Assembly: GCA_964406005.1 (NCBI GenBank)
Contig: CAYOPZ010000025.1
Coordinates: 1-42,438 of the forward strand
Direction of reading: 5' to 3'
DNA length: 42,438 nt
Source of the DNA: CAYOPZ01 sp964406005
GTDB taxonomy: Bacteria; Bacteroidota; Bacteroidia; Bacteroidales; SM23-62
Every line of letters starts with the position of its first letter. Position 1 is the first letter of the stretch. The notes under the pieces are model-generated. The model had not been told where the DNA came from and made no database searches. It worked only from the letters and a program-made list of their open reading frames with translations. Shown piece by piece: positions 24,613 through 32,320 of the stretch. Made by a program: the position numbers and the translations under genes.

Positions 24613-25395
24613 ATGAAAACCACTATAAAGAATCCATTCATGAAACATTCCCGGAGCAATAAACCTGTCGTTAAAAAAATAAGAAACCGGACAATACTTT
24701 CATTCATTGTTTTTATCCTGTTTCTCACAATATGCATCATTTTTGTTTCCTGGATATTCGACCGGCCCAGGGATAACAATGCTTACAGGCCATTGCGAAA
24801 AGTTCTGGACAGGAATGAGAAAATATTCAGCAGGATTTTCAGCAATACTCATCTGTCAAAAACATATCCGGTTGAGATGGCGGCACAAAATGTCCGTGTG
24901 AACGGGAATATTGGTTTGGAAAGCAGTATTGATACTGCAGACTGGAAACTTCAGCTTATCCGTTATCCTGGAGATACCCTGTATATTACACTTGATGAGA
25001 TTAAATCCTTGCCAAAGAAAGATATAGTGTTTAATTTCAAATGTATTGAGGGCTGGAGCCAGATATCACACTGGGGCGGGGTTCCTTTCACGGATTTCAT
25101 GGCTGCATATGATTTGGATAATCAAACAGAAATGGGATATGTTGGATTACATACTCCTGATAATGAGTATTATGTGGGAATCGATATGGAAAGCATGCTT
25201 CATCCGCAAACCCTGTTATGTTATGAGATGAATGGTGCCCCATTGCCCATGAATCAGGGGGCCCCACTTCGTTTGATCATTCCGGTAAAATACGGGGTCA
25301 AACATATCAAGCGCATAGGTGCATTATATTTCAGCAATGAAAGGCCCCCGGATTACTGGTATGAAAGGGGTTATGATTATTATTGCGGATTATAA
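24613..25395 (+). CDS. Molybdopterin-dependent oxidoreductase, sulfite oxidase fold
   Basis: A 260-residue protein with an N-terminal hydrophobic segment (about 28-46, LSFIVFILFLTICIIFVSW) and a C-terminal sulfite-oxidase-like domain. Cys144 in NFKCIEGWSQ is the expected molybdenum ligand; GVPFTDFM, YYVGIDMES and PLRLIIPVKYGVKHIKRI are further family motifs. The frame is open from 24565, but the ATG at 24613, 4 bases after the cytochrome gene, is favoured. No twin-arginine motif is seen before the hydrophobic segment, unusual for a cofactor-loaded export substrate. The substrate is unknown; reduction of oxidised small molecules or Met sulfoxide is possible by analogy with MsrP. Confidence 0.78.
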   Translation: MKTTIKNPFMKHSRSNKPVVKKIRNRTILSFIVFILFLTICIIFVSWIFDRPRDNNAYRPLRKVLDRNEKIFSRIFSNTHLSKTYPVEMAAQNVRVNGNIGLESSIDTADWKLQLIRYPGDTLYITLDEIKSLPKKDIVFNFKCIEGWSQISHWGGVPFTDFMAAYDLDNQTEMGYVGLHTPDNEYYVGIDMESMLHPQTLLCYEMNGAPLPMNQGAPLRLIIPVKYGVKHIKRIGALYFSNERPPDYWYERGYDYYCGL

Positions 25396-25438
25396 ACCTG
25401 AATTCACATTGATTGATCCAAATAACATTATTACAATT

Positions 25439-26677
25439 ATGAAAAAACTTACAGGCTTATGCATGTCCCTGATCATTGCATCAGGCATTGTAACCGGACA
25501 GGACAAGGTTATTTTCATTGAATCAGAACCCGGATTTTATCAGAATACCATTCTGAAAGAAGACCGTGATATCAGGGCAAACCTGTCCGGATCCGAACCG
25601 AGAAAAAGTATTGCGGTTGACCTGTCGGGAAAGGACATACCCAACAAGGTGGATCTGTACAGTAACCGGCAATGGCATAATCCGCCTCTGTCTCAGGGCA
25701 ATACAGGTACCTGCTGGTGTTATTCCACAACATCCCTTCTCGAATCGGAAGTGTACCGGCTGCACAGTATGAAAGTCAAACTTTCGGAAGCCTTCACGGT
25801 TTACTGGGAATATGTTGAAAAAGCACGCAGGTATATAAGGGAAAGAGGTGACTCGTATTTTTCGGAAGGTTCGGAGGCGAACGCCGTCACACGCATCTGG
25901 AAGAAATACGGTGCGGTTCCTGTGGAAGCTTACACAGGATTGTTACAGGGCAGAAAATACCCCAACCATGCAACCATGGTGCAGGAAATGACAACTTACC
26001 TTGAATCTTTAAAAGCAAATTCAGCATGGGATGAAGAAGCTGCCATTGCGACAATAAAAGCCATCCTTAACCATTATATGGGAGAGCCTCCTGCAACCGT
26101 TGAAGCGGAAGGCAAAGAGATGACTCCCCTGCAATACATGAAAGAGGTGATCCGGATCAATCCCGATGATTATGTGGATATCCTTTCCTATATGCAGGAA
26201 CCTTTTTACCAGCAGGTGGAATATAAGGTGCCCGATAACTGGTGGCATAACGCCGATTATAACAATGTTCCGCTTGAAGCTTTTATGAATGCCCTTAAGC
26301 AGGCAGTTCGCGAGGGTTATACCGTAAGCATAGGCGGTGATATTTCCGAAGCGGGTTTCGACCGTACAATGCAATGTGCCATTGTACCGGATTTCGATAT
26401 ACCGGCTGCATACATCAATGATGATGCAAGGCAATTCCGTTTTTCAAACAGAACAACCACGGACGACCACGGCATACATCTGGTAGGGTATCTCGAAAAA
26501 GACGGAAAGGACTGGTACCTGATCAAGGATTCGGGTTCCGGTTCGCGCAACAATGATCCTGATGCTGAAGAATTCGGCTACTATTTCTTTTCGGAAGATT
26601 ACGTAAAGCTGAAAATGATGGATTTCATGGTGCATAAGGATGCCGTGAAAGAGATCCTTAAGAATTTCGATCACTGA
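25439..26677 (+). CDS. C1B peptidase, bleomycin hydrolase/aminopeptidase C-like
   Basis: A 412-residue papain-fold peptidase with a signal peptide (about 1-20, ending IVTGQ), so it is predicted to be exported, unlike cytosolic PepC. The frame is open to 25319 but the ATG at 25439 gives this signal. Gln86 and Cys92 (SQGNTGTCWCYSTT) mark the active site; His344 lies in DHGIHLVGY. The usual third residue Asn in the KNSW motif is replaced by Asp364 (LIKDSGSG). The C-terminal MVHKDAV segment matches bleomycin-hydrolase relatives. The stop codon is inside the edge of a palindromic repeat. A catalytic defect or altered mechanism is possible. Confidence 0.8.
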   Translation: MKKLTGLCMSLIIASGIVTGQDKVIFIESEPGFYQNTILKEDRDIRANLSGSEPRKSIAVDLSGKDIPNKVDLYSNRQWHNPPLSQGNTGTCWCYSTTSLLESEVYRLHSMKVKLSEAFTVYWEYVEKARRYIRERGDSYFSEGSEANAVTRIWKKYGAVPVEAYTGLLQGRKYPNHATMVQEMTTYLESLKANSAWDEEAAIATIKAILNHYMGEPPATVEAEGKEMTPLQYMKEVIRINPDDYVDILSYMQEPFYQQVEYKVPDNWWHNADYNNVPLEAFMNALKQAVREGYTVSIGGDISEAGFDRTMQCAIVPDFDIPAAYINDDARQFRFSNRTTTDDHGIHLVGYLEKDGKDWYLIKDSGSGSRNNDPDAEEFGYYFFSEDYVKLKMMDFMVHKDAVKEILKNFDH

Positions 26678-26847
26678 AAAGCAGCCTTATGTTTTGATCT
26701 TCCGTCATCGGATTATATTTGGAGCGGATATAAAGAGCAGCCTTAAATCTCTGATTTCCAGCTGCGGTTTTATATCCGCTTTAAAGTAATCTGATCGTAA
26801 ATTTTTCAATACAGGATTTGCCGGCTGCGGTTTCACAGGATTTGATC
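26669..26847 (-). repeat. Compound palindromic repeat: type A nested in type B
   Basis: An approximately 179-base structure, read on the minus strand. A type B left half (GATCAAATCCTGTGAA, then ACC-GCAGCC-GG) begins at 26847, and a shortened type B right half (GGCTGC-TTTTCAGTGATC) ends at 26669. Between them, at its tip, sits a complete type A hairpin (26723-26780). GCAGCC/GGCTGC pair over six bases. The near-homologous copy at 40784-40969 has the same order of parts in the opposite genomic orientation. Confidence 0.85.
26723..26780 (-). repeat. Palindromic repeat, type A (copy A2), inner hairpin
   Basis: Perfect 12-base arms AGCGGATATAAA (26723-26734) and TTTATATCCGCT (26769-26780). The 56 bases from GCGGATATAAA to its complement are identical, in reverse complement, to copy A3 near 40.9 kb. 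A second, outer pairing of ATCGGATTA (26707-26715) with TAATCTGAT (26787-26795), one wobble, extends the stem. Confidence 0.9.
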
Positions 26848-26875
26848 AGGAATTAATGACTTATGATTATCTTTG
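26841..26875 (+). promoter_or_regulatory. Predicted promoter of the small helical protein and btuC-btuD
   Basis: TTTG (26841-26844), a 23-base spacer and an exact -7 box TATCTTTG (26868-26875) lie just ahead of the ATG at 26899. The TTTG is part of the outer arm of the compound repeat. Confidence 0.55.
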
Positions 26876-26898
26876 CAAAAATCCAATAATTCCGTGTA

Positions 26899-27174
26899 AT
26901 GGCCAGTGTCAAGAACCTGAAGGATGAAATCAATTACATAACGTTCGACCTCATCAATGAATGCTTTGCGTTCAAGAATTTTCATCCCGGCCGGGGAAAA
27001 GACGTTGACGGTGTAATCGGGGAGGTGGTCAAGCTCCGAAATGAGCTGATCGCAAGGGCCAACCACCCGGAACAAAAGGAAGATCAAAAAAAACTAAAGG
27101 CACATTACAGGAAAATCCGGACAGACCTGGGGAAACTGTCAGGACTGGTTGAGAAGCTTGACAAGAAGGCGTAA
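26899..27174 (+). CDS. Small helical conserved protein of unknown function
   Basis: A 91-residue acidic and basic helical protein (KDEINYITFDLINECFAF, then VVKLRNELIARANHP and AHYRKIRTDLGKLSGLVEKLD) with no signal peptide, membrane segment or recognised catalytic motif. Hydrophobic heptads suggest an antiparallel helical bundle. It follows its own promoter and ends 10 bases before the likely btuC start, so it may be co-transcribed with the transporter; whether it has anything to do with B12 is unknown. Confidence 0.7.
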   Translation: MASVKNLKDEINYITFDLINECFAFKNFHPGRGKDVDGVIGEVVKLRNELIARANHPEQKEDQKKLKAHYRKIRTDLGKLSGLVEKLDKKA

Positions 27175-27184
27175 AGGCAGATCC

Positions 27185-28219
27185 GTGTCAACCTCCCTCA
27201 GGCATACCATTCTCTTTGCGGGTCTTTTTCTGTTATTGCTGTTTTTTTTTACCGCAGACCTGTTTGCCGGTTCCGTTCACATTCCGGCCAGGGAGCTGAT
27301 AAGCATTCTTTTTACCGGGCAGTCAGTTCATTCGGAATGGGTCACCATCCTGTTTGATTTTCGCATTCCAAGGGCGCTGACAGCTATTGTGGCAGGACTC
27401 GCGCTTTCCCTCAGCGGGCTGCAGATGCAGACCGTGTTCAGGAACCCCCTTGCAGGCCCGTATGTACTCGGTATCAGTTCAGGGGCAAGTCTGGGAGTGG
27501 CTGTGCTGGTTATGGGCGCCTCTCTTCTTTTCCCGGGGCAGGATCTCAGCTTCAGGACATGGGGGATCATTGCAGCTGCATGGATGGGATCGGGTTTGGT
27601 CATGCTGCTTATCCTATTGGTATCGCTGCGGATCAGGGATGTGATGACCATACTTATCCTCGGTATTTTGTTCGGCAGCATTACGATAGCCATCGTAAGC
27701 ATTCTGCAGTTTTTTACAAATGAGACCCTGTTGAAAACCTTTATCGTATGGACACTGGGAAGCCTTGGCAATGTCACGGGGAACAAGCTGCAGGTCCTCA
27801 TCCTGTGCATATTTGCAGGTGTGGTTCTCTGCCTGCTTGTACTCAAGGTCCTGAATGCACTGCTGCTGGGTGAAAATTATGCCCGCTCGCTTGGAATGCC
27901 TGTCAGGGCAGGCCGGTTGCTGATCTTTATCAGTACAAGCATCCTTGCGGGTACGGTCACGGCTTTCTGCGGTCCCATCGGGTTCATTGGCATAGTGGTA
28001 CCACACATAGCCAGGCTGCTCTGGAAAAGCAGTGACCACAGGATTCTTATGCCCGGCGTCATGCTTACCGGGTCCGTACTGTTGCTTGTCAGCGACATGA
28101 TCTCGCAGTTGCCGGGCAGCGAAAGGGTGCTTCCGGTAAATTCTGTTACGGCCCTGCTGGGAATCCCGGTTGTTATCTGGATCATTGTCAGGAACCAAAG
28201 GTTTTTAAAGATACCCTGA
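27185..28219 (+). CDS. btuC: FecCD-family permease, BtuC-like
   Basis: A 344-residue inner-membrane permease with about ten hydrophobic helices. Family motifs are FRIPRALTAIVAGLALSLSG, QTVFRNPLAGPYVLGISSGA, and FCGPIGFIGIVVPHIAR followed by RILMPGVML. The frame reaches back to a TTG at 27149 overlapping the previous gene; the GTG at 27185 is preferred because it gives a normal short N-terminus after the upstream stop. It abuts the ATPase gene with no gap. It probably pairs with the BtuF-like protein at 22719-23858, but other FecCD substrates such as heme or siderophore cannot be excluded because no riboswitch precedes this half. Confidence 0.86.
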   Translation: MSTSLRHTILFAGLFLLLLFFFTADLFAGSVHIPARELISILFTGQSVHSEWVTILFDFRIPRALTAIVAGLALSLSGLQMQTVFRNPLAGPYVLGISSGASLGVAVLVMGASLLFPGQDLSFRTWGIIAAAWMGSGLVMLLILLVSLRIRDVMTILILGILFGSITIAIVSILQFFTNETLLKTFIVWTLGSLGNVTGNKLQVLILCIFAGVVLCLLVLKVLNALLLGENYARSLGMPVRAGRLLIFISTSILAGTVTAFCGPIGFIGIVVPHIARLLWKSSDHRILMPGVMLTGSVLLLVSDMISQLPGSERVLPVNSVTALLGIPVVIWIIVRNQRFLKIP

Positions 28220-29254
28220 ATGTATACGGGGAATGAGAATATCATAAGGCTGACAGACCTGGAAGCAGGTTTCAGGGAAAGGGGAAAGCTGCGCCGTACT
28301 GTTACCGGGCCTCTGAACATTTCACTGCCCGGCGGGGAATTTGTCGCCCTGATGGGCAAAAACGGTTCGGGCAAAAGCACCCTGCTCCGGACACTTTCAG
28401 GTTTGCAGAAACCGCTCGGCGGATCAATTTATATCAGGGGCAAAGATCTGGAATATTATTCAGGGAGGGAACTTGCAAAAATCCTGGGATACGTTTCGAC
28501 GGATGTTGTCAGGGTGCAGGGAATGCAGGTTCAGCAACTGGTCACAATGGGAAGATATCCCCATACGAACTGGTTCGGGTCATTGACACCCGCAGACCGG
28601 GAAAAAATTGAATATGCACTTGAAATAACATCGTTAAATTTATTCAGGAACAGAGATTTATATGAATTGAGTGATGGAGAAAGACAACGTGCAATGATCG
28701 CCCGTACCCTGGCACAGGACACGGTCATTCTCATGCTGGACGAACCGACCGCTTTCCTGGATCTGTCCCACAAATTCGAGATCATCCGTCTTTTGAAGAC
28801 ACTTTCAAGGGATCACAGGAGAACAGTCCTGTTTTCCACCCATGACCTGCAGACAGCCCTCAGGGAAGCAGATAAGATCTGGCTGATGAACCGGAACGAA
28901 ATCATCGAAGGTGCACCGGAAGACCTCGTACTGTCGGGCAGCCTGAGAGATGCCCTGCTGGAAGAGAACAGCGCTGCGGATGTCCTGCTCGACATGCAAA
29001 GCGGAGAGTTCAGGCTGGACAGGAAAACCCTGCCTGGAGTGGCCGTAAGGGCTTCTGATAAAAATCTGGAAACCTGGACTTTACGTGCAATTGAGAGAAT
29101 GGGATACCGTTCTGTACGTAACAAGCAGGCAGGGATAAGCGTCATAGCAGGTAAAGAGGGTGCAAAAGCATCCTGGATCGTGGAAAAAAAAGGACAGAAG
29201 GTTGTGTTGAACAGCATTTATGAATTATCTTTATACCTGCGTACCAACGTTTAA
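28220..29254 (+). CDS. btuD: ABC transporter ATPase, BtuD/FecE-like
   Basis: A 344-residue ATPase partner of the preceding permease. Walker A is GKNGSGKSTLL (about 48-58), the signature is ELSDGERQRAMIARTLA, Walker B is VILMLDEPTAFLDL, and the switch His lies in LFSTHDL. The standard domain ends near residue 250. About 85 further residues (GEFRLDRKTLPGVAV ... ETWTLRAIERMGY ... VVLNSIYELSLYL) form an alpha/beta extension of unknown role, which I recall from other Bacteroidota members of this family. Start follows the btuC stop directly. Confidence 0.87.
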   Translation: MYTGNENIIRLTDLEAGFRERGKLRRTVTGPLNISLPGGEFVALMGKNGSGKSTLLRTLSGLQKPLGGSIYIRGKDLEYYSGRELAKILGYVSTDVVRVQGMQVQQLVTMGRYPHTNWFGSLTPADREKIEYALEITSLNLFRNRDLYELSDGERQRAMIARTLAQDTVILMLDEPTAFLDLSHKFEIIRLLKTLSRDHRRTVLFSTHDLQTALREADKIWLMNRNEIIEGAPEDLVLSGSLRDALLEENSAADVLLDMQSGEFRLDRKTLPGVAVRASDKNLETWTLRAIERMGYRSVRNKQAGISVIAGKEGAKASWIVEKKGQKVVLNSIYELSLYLRTNV

Positions 29255-29268
29255 TCAATCGAGATACC

Positions 29269-29490
29269 ATGAGCACATCAGTCAAAAAAGTAATCTCTTA
29301 TTTCATGATCGTCCTGGTCCTGATATTTACGGTCATTGCATTGCTGGGGATATGGGAAGTGATTTCCCTCGAAGACATCATCAAGAAAATGTTTGTTTCC
29401 CTGATGGTCATATTTGCAGCTGCAGCCGTAATTCTGTTCATATTTTCGGTGCTGATACGCGACCAGGAACAGGATCCTCCTCCCCAGTAA
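29269..29490 (+). CDS. Small membrane protein, unknown function
   Basis: A 73-residue protein with two hydrophobic segments (about 9-28 and 41-61) separated by a short charged loop (EVISLEDIIKKMF), ending in a polar tail. It starts 14 bases after btuD on the same strand and may be the last gene of that transcript. No motif is recognised. A small real gene is likely because of its two clean membrane segments and placement, but this is modest evidence. Confidence 0.6.
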   Translation: MSTSVKKVISYFMIVLVLIFTVIALLGIWEVISLEDIIKKMFVSLMVIFAAAAVILFIFSVLIRDQEQDPPPQ

Positions 29491-29499
29491 GCTGCAGGA

Positions 29500-30423
29500 T
29501 CATCCCGAACCGCTGCTTTTCTGCTTTTTTTCCCGGATCTCAAGGTACCGGCCCATCTTGTAAAAGGCGTAAAGATGCAGACCGGCAAAGCCTGTACACA
29601 GAAGTTTCCGGAGCAGGGAACCGAAAACGAAATACGGAATCCTGACCATCCAGGCCATTTTTTTTTCCTGCAGGCGGCCGGCATAATGCAGCAAGGTGAT
29701 GCTTTCCGTGAACCGGGGGTGGCTATCGACATACCCTGTTATCGCGACCAGGTTCCTCAGGCCCTCATCCGTTTTGTCAAGAAAGGCCCGGTTATTTTCA
29801 AGTCCCCGGTGGATCACGGGATTATCCATATGGAAAATGGTATGGCCCAGTTCGCTCAACCTGTATCCGAACAGTGAATCCTCATGACCGTAAGCCGTGA
29901 GCCTTTCATCGAAGCGTATTTTTTCGAAAAGCGTCCGGGGAATAACGAAGCTCGCACTCATAAATGACCTGTTGGGGTCACTGTTCCTGATCCCGGCAGA
30001 CCTGCTTTCCTTTTTTGTTCCGTATTTCCAGTGAAGGATGCGGCTCCTCCCGGGTTTAACAGGATCATACATTACCCCCCCGCAGATCACCCTGCCGGGA
30101 TGCATGCGGATCGCCTCCAGATATTCGTACAGGAAACGTTCGGTGGGGATCTCGCAGTCACAATCAAGAAAGAGAAGGTACGGGTGCTTTGCCTGTTCCG
30201 CGAAGCGATTGCGTATCCGTGACCTTCCCGTGTTCCGGTCGAGTTCGATCAGGGTGGCGATTTCGTCCGGAATGCGGCGGTTGATTTCCCTTATCTTCTC
30301 CCCGGAAGCATCGTCAATGAGGATGATCTCTTCGGGGATTCCCAGCTGCGAAAACTGCCGGTGCAACGCTTCCACCAGTCCGCTTACATCATGATTAAAA
30401 ACCGGGATACAGACAGAAATCAT
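29500..30423 (-). CDS. Family 2 glycosyltransferase
   Basis: A 307-residue GT-A fold glycosyltransferase. It has the N-terminal VCIPVFNHD nucleotide-binding strand, IILIDDASGEKIREI, the ELDRNTGRSRIRN segment, and a DXD-like LLFLDCDCEIP metal-binding motif (about 89-99). A catalytic-type acidic residue may lie in the GHEDSLFGYRLSELG segment, which matches the ED of the family. The C-terminus carries a hydrophobic stretch. The frame is open to 30444 from GTG; the ATG at 30423 is chosen because a TAnnTTTG box at 30446-30453 would leave an upstream start leaderless. Divergent from argS. The sugar and acceptor are unknown. Confidence 0.82.
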   Translation of the reverse strand: MISVCIPVFNHDVSGLVEALHRQFSQLGIPEEIILIDDASGEKIREINRRIPDEIATLIELDRNTGRSRIRNRFAEQAKHPYLLFLDCDCEIPTERFLYEYLEAIRMHPGRVICGGVMYDPVKPGRSRILHWKYGTKKESRSAGIRNSDPNRSFMSASFVIPRTLFEKIRFDERLTAYGHEDSLFGYRLSELGHTIFHMDNPVIHRGLENNRAFLDKTDEGLRNLVAITGYVDSHPRFTESITLLHYAGRLQEKKMAWMVRIPYFVFGSLLRKLLCTGFAGLHLYAFYKMGRYLEIREKKQKSSGSG

Positions 30424-30445
30424 GAGATCGGGCCACATATTCACA

Positions 30446-30453
30446 CAAAGGTA
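30446..30453 (-). promoter_or_regulatory. Predicted -7 box of the glycosyltransferase
   Basis: Minus-strand TACCTTTG, an exact TAnnTTTG match, 22 bases upstream of the ATG at 30423. It overlaps the region from which argS is transcribed in the other direction. Confidence 0.5.
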
Positions 30454-30475
30454 GGATTAATTCACCCGCAAGCAT

Positions 30476-30483
30476 TATCTTTG
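30476..30483 (+). promoter_or_regulatory. Predicted -7 box of argS
   Basis: TATCTTTG, an exact TAnnTTTG match, 27 bases before the argS ATG. No clear TTTG -33 box is seen. Confidence 0.5.
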
Positions 30484-30510
30484 CACAAATTTCGCAAAGC
30501 CCCTTACAGA

Positions 30511-32307
30511 ATGGAGATTAATGCACTGATCATTAAGGCTGTCGGGACCTTTTTCAGGGAAGCATACAAGTCCGGGATCGGGGAAAATGACCTCCAGGTA
30601 CATAAAACCAGGAAAGAATTCGAAGGGGATCTTACCCTGGTCGTCTTTCCTCTGCTGAAGATCACGAAAACGTCCCCCGAACAGACCGGGGAGGAGATCG
30701 GTGCATACCTGGTGAAGAAATGCCCGGAGATTGAATCCTATAACGTGGTCAAAGGGTTTCTGAACCTGATTGTGCATGCCGCCTACTGGAGACAGCAAAT
30801 TCTGGATATGGGCAACGACAAATATCTGGGGTTAAAGCCGGCCAAAGCAGATGCCCCGCTCTATATGATCGAGTATTCTTCTCCGAATACGAACAAGCCC
30901 CTGCATCTCGGGCACATACGCAACAACCTGATCGGTTACTCCCTTTCCCTGATCATGGAAGCGAACGGTTACAGGGTAATGAAGGTGAACCTGGTGAACG
31001 ACCGGGGGATACATATATGCAAATCCATGCTTGCATGGGAAAAATGGGGAAAGGGTTCCACCCCGGAAGCTACGGGAAAGAAAGGAGACCACCTGGTGGG
31101 CGATTTCTACGTAAGCTTCGAGCAGGAATACAGGAAGCAGGTCAGACAGCTTATTGAAAAGGGGCTTCCGGAAGAGAAAGCGCTCAGGGAGGCGGATCTT
31201 CTGAAGGAAGCACAGGAAATGCTACGAAAATGGGAGGTAGGGGACCCCGGGGTCACGGAACTGTGGAAAAGAATGAACGGCTGGGTCTACAGGGGATTTG
31301 AGGAAACATACCAGCGCATGGGTGTGAAATTCGACCGGATATACCATGAATCGGAAACCTACAGGCTGGGAAGGGACATCGTGCTCAGGGGACTGGAAAA
31401 GGGAATCCTGTACCGGAAGGAAGACGGGTCGGTCTGGGCCGACCTTACGGATGAGGGACTCGACCATAAGTTGCTGCTGCGCTCCGACGGTACATCGGTT
31501 TACATGACACAGGATATCGGAACCGCCGAACAGCGTTTCTCGGAGTTTGATATAGACAGGCATATTTACGTGGTCGGGAACGAGCAGGACTATCACTTCC
31601 AGGTGCTTGCACTCGTCCTTAAAAAGCTCGGCTACCAGTGGGCAGGCAGACTGGTGCATTTATCCTACGGTATGGTTGAGCTTCCTGCAGGAAGAATGAA
31701 ATCAAGGGAGGGTACGGTAGTGGATGCGGACGAACTTATGGACGAGATGTACGTGACCGCCAGGGAGATGTCTGCCGAACTGGGGAAGCTGGACGGATAT
31801 TCTGAAAAAGACAAGGAAGCCATCATCACCACGATCGGCATGGGAGCACTGAAATATTTCATTCTCAAGGTGGACCCGAAAAAGAATATGACCTTTGATC
31901 CGGCTGAGTCCGTGGATTTCAACGGGAATACAGGGCCCTTCATACAGTATACCTATGCGAGGATACGCTCTGTAATGAGAAAGGCACAGGAGGAAGGCGA
32001 GGAAGCAATGCATTTAACGGCGGAACAGGAATACCCTCTCAATCCAAAGGAAAAGGCCCTCGCCAAACTGCTTTCCAGGTTCCCGGAAATGGTTCGGACG
32101 GCAGGAGAGGAGATGAATCCTGCAGTGATCGCAAATTACTGCTATGAAATGGCAAAGGAATTCAACCAGTTTTACCATGATTATTCCATATTGAGCGCGG
32201 ATACCCCACAGGAAAAAAAGTTCAGGCTGTTGTTGTCTGAAGTGGTGTCCCTGATCCTTGAAAAAGGTATGGGACTGCTGGGCATAGATATGCCCGAAAG
32301 GATGTAA
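30511..32307 (+). CDS. argS: Arginyl-tRNA synthetase
   Basis: A 598-residue class I synthetase charging tRNA-Arg. It shows the N-terminal additional domain (about 1-110), the HIGH-type motif HLGH in SPNTNKPLHLGHIRNNLIG (about 118-136), a KMSK-equivalent GRMKSREGTVV, and a C-terminal anticodon-binding helical domain (NYCYEMAKEFNQFYHDY, then LLSEVVSLILEKGMGLLGI). The frame is open to 30361, but the upstream part overlaps the divergent glycosyltransferase; the ATG at 30511, just after the TATCTTTG box, gives the family N-terminus and length. Confidence 0.96.
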   Translation: MEINALIIKAVGTFFREAYKSGIGENDLQVHKTRKEFEGDLTLVVFPLLKITKTSPEQTGEEIGAYLVKKCPEIESYNVVKGFLNLIVHAAYWRQQILDMGNDKYLGLKPAKADAPLYMIEYSSPNTNKPLHLGHIRNNLIGYSLSLIMEANGYRVMKVNLVNDRGIHICKSMLAWEKWGKGSTPEATGKKGDHLVGDFYVSFEQEYRKQVRQLIEKGLPEEKALREADLLKEAQEMLRKWEVGDPGVTELWKRMNGWVYRGFEETYQRMGVKFDRIYHESETYRLGRDIVLRGLEKGILYRKEDGSVWADLTDEGLDHKLLLRSDGTSVYMTQDIGTAEQRFSEFDIDRHIYVVGNEQDYHFQVLALVLKKLGYQWAGRLVHLSYGMVELPAGRMKSREGTVVDADELMDEMYVTAREMSAELGKLDGYSEKDKEAIITTIGMGALKYFILKVDPKKNMTFDPAESVDFNGNTGPFIQYTYARIRSVMRKAQEEGEEAMHLTAEQEYPLNPKEKALAKLLSRFPEMVRTAGEEMNPAVIANYCYEMAKEFNQFYHDYSILSADTPQEKKFRLLLSEVVSLILEKGMGLLGIDMPERM

Positions 32308-32320
32308 ATTAGCAGGATAA

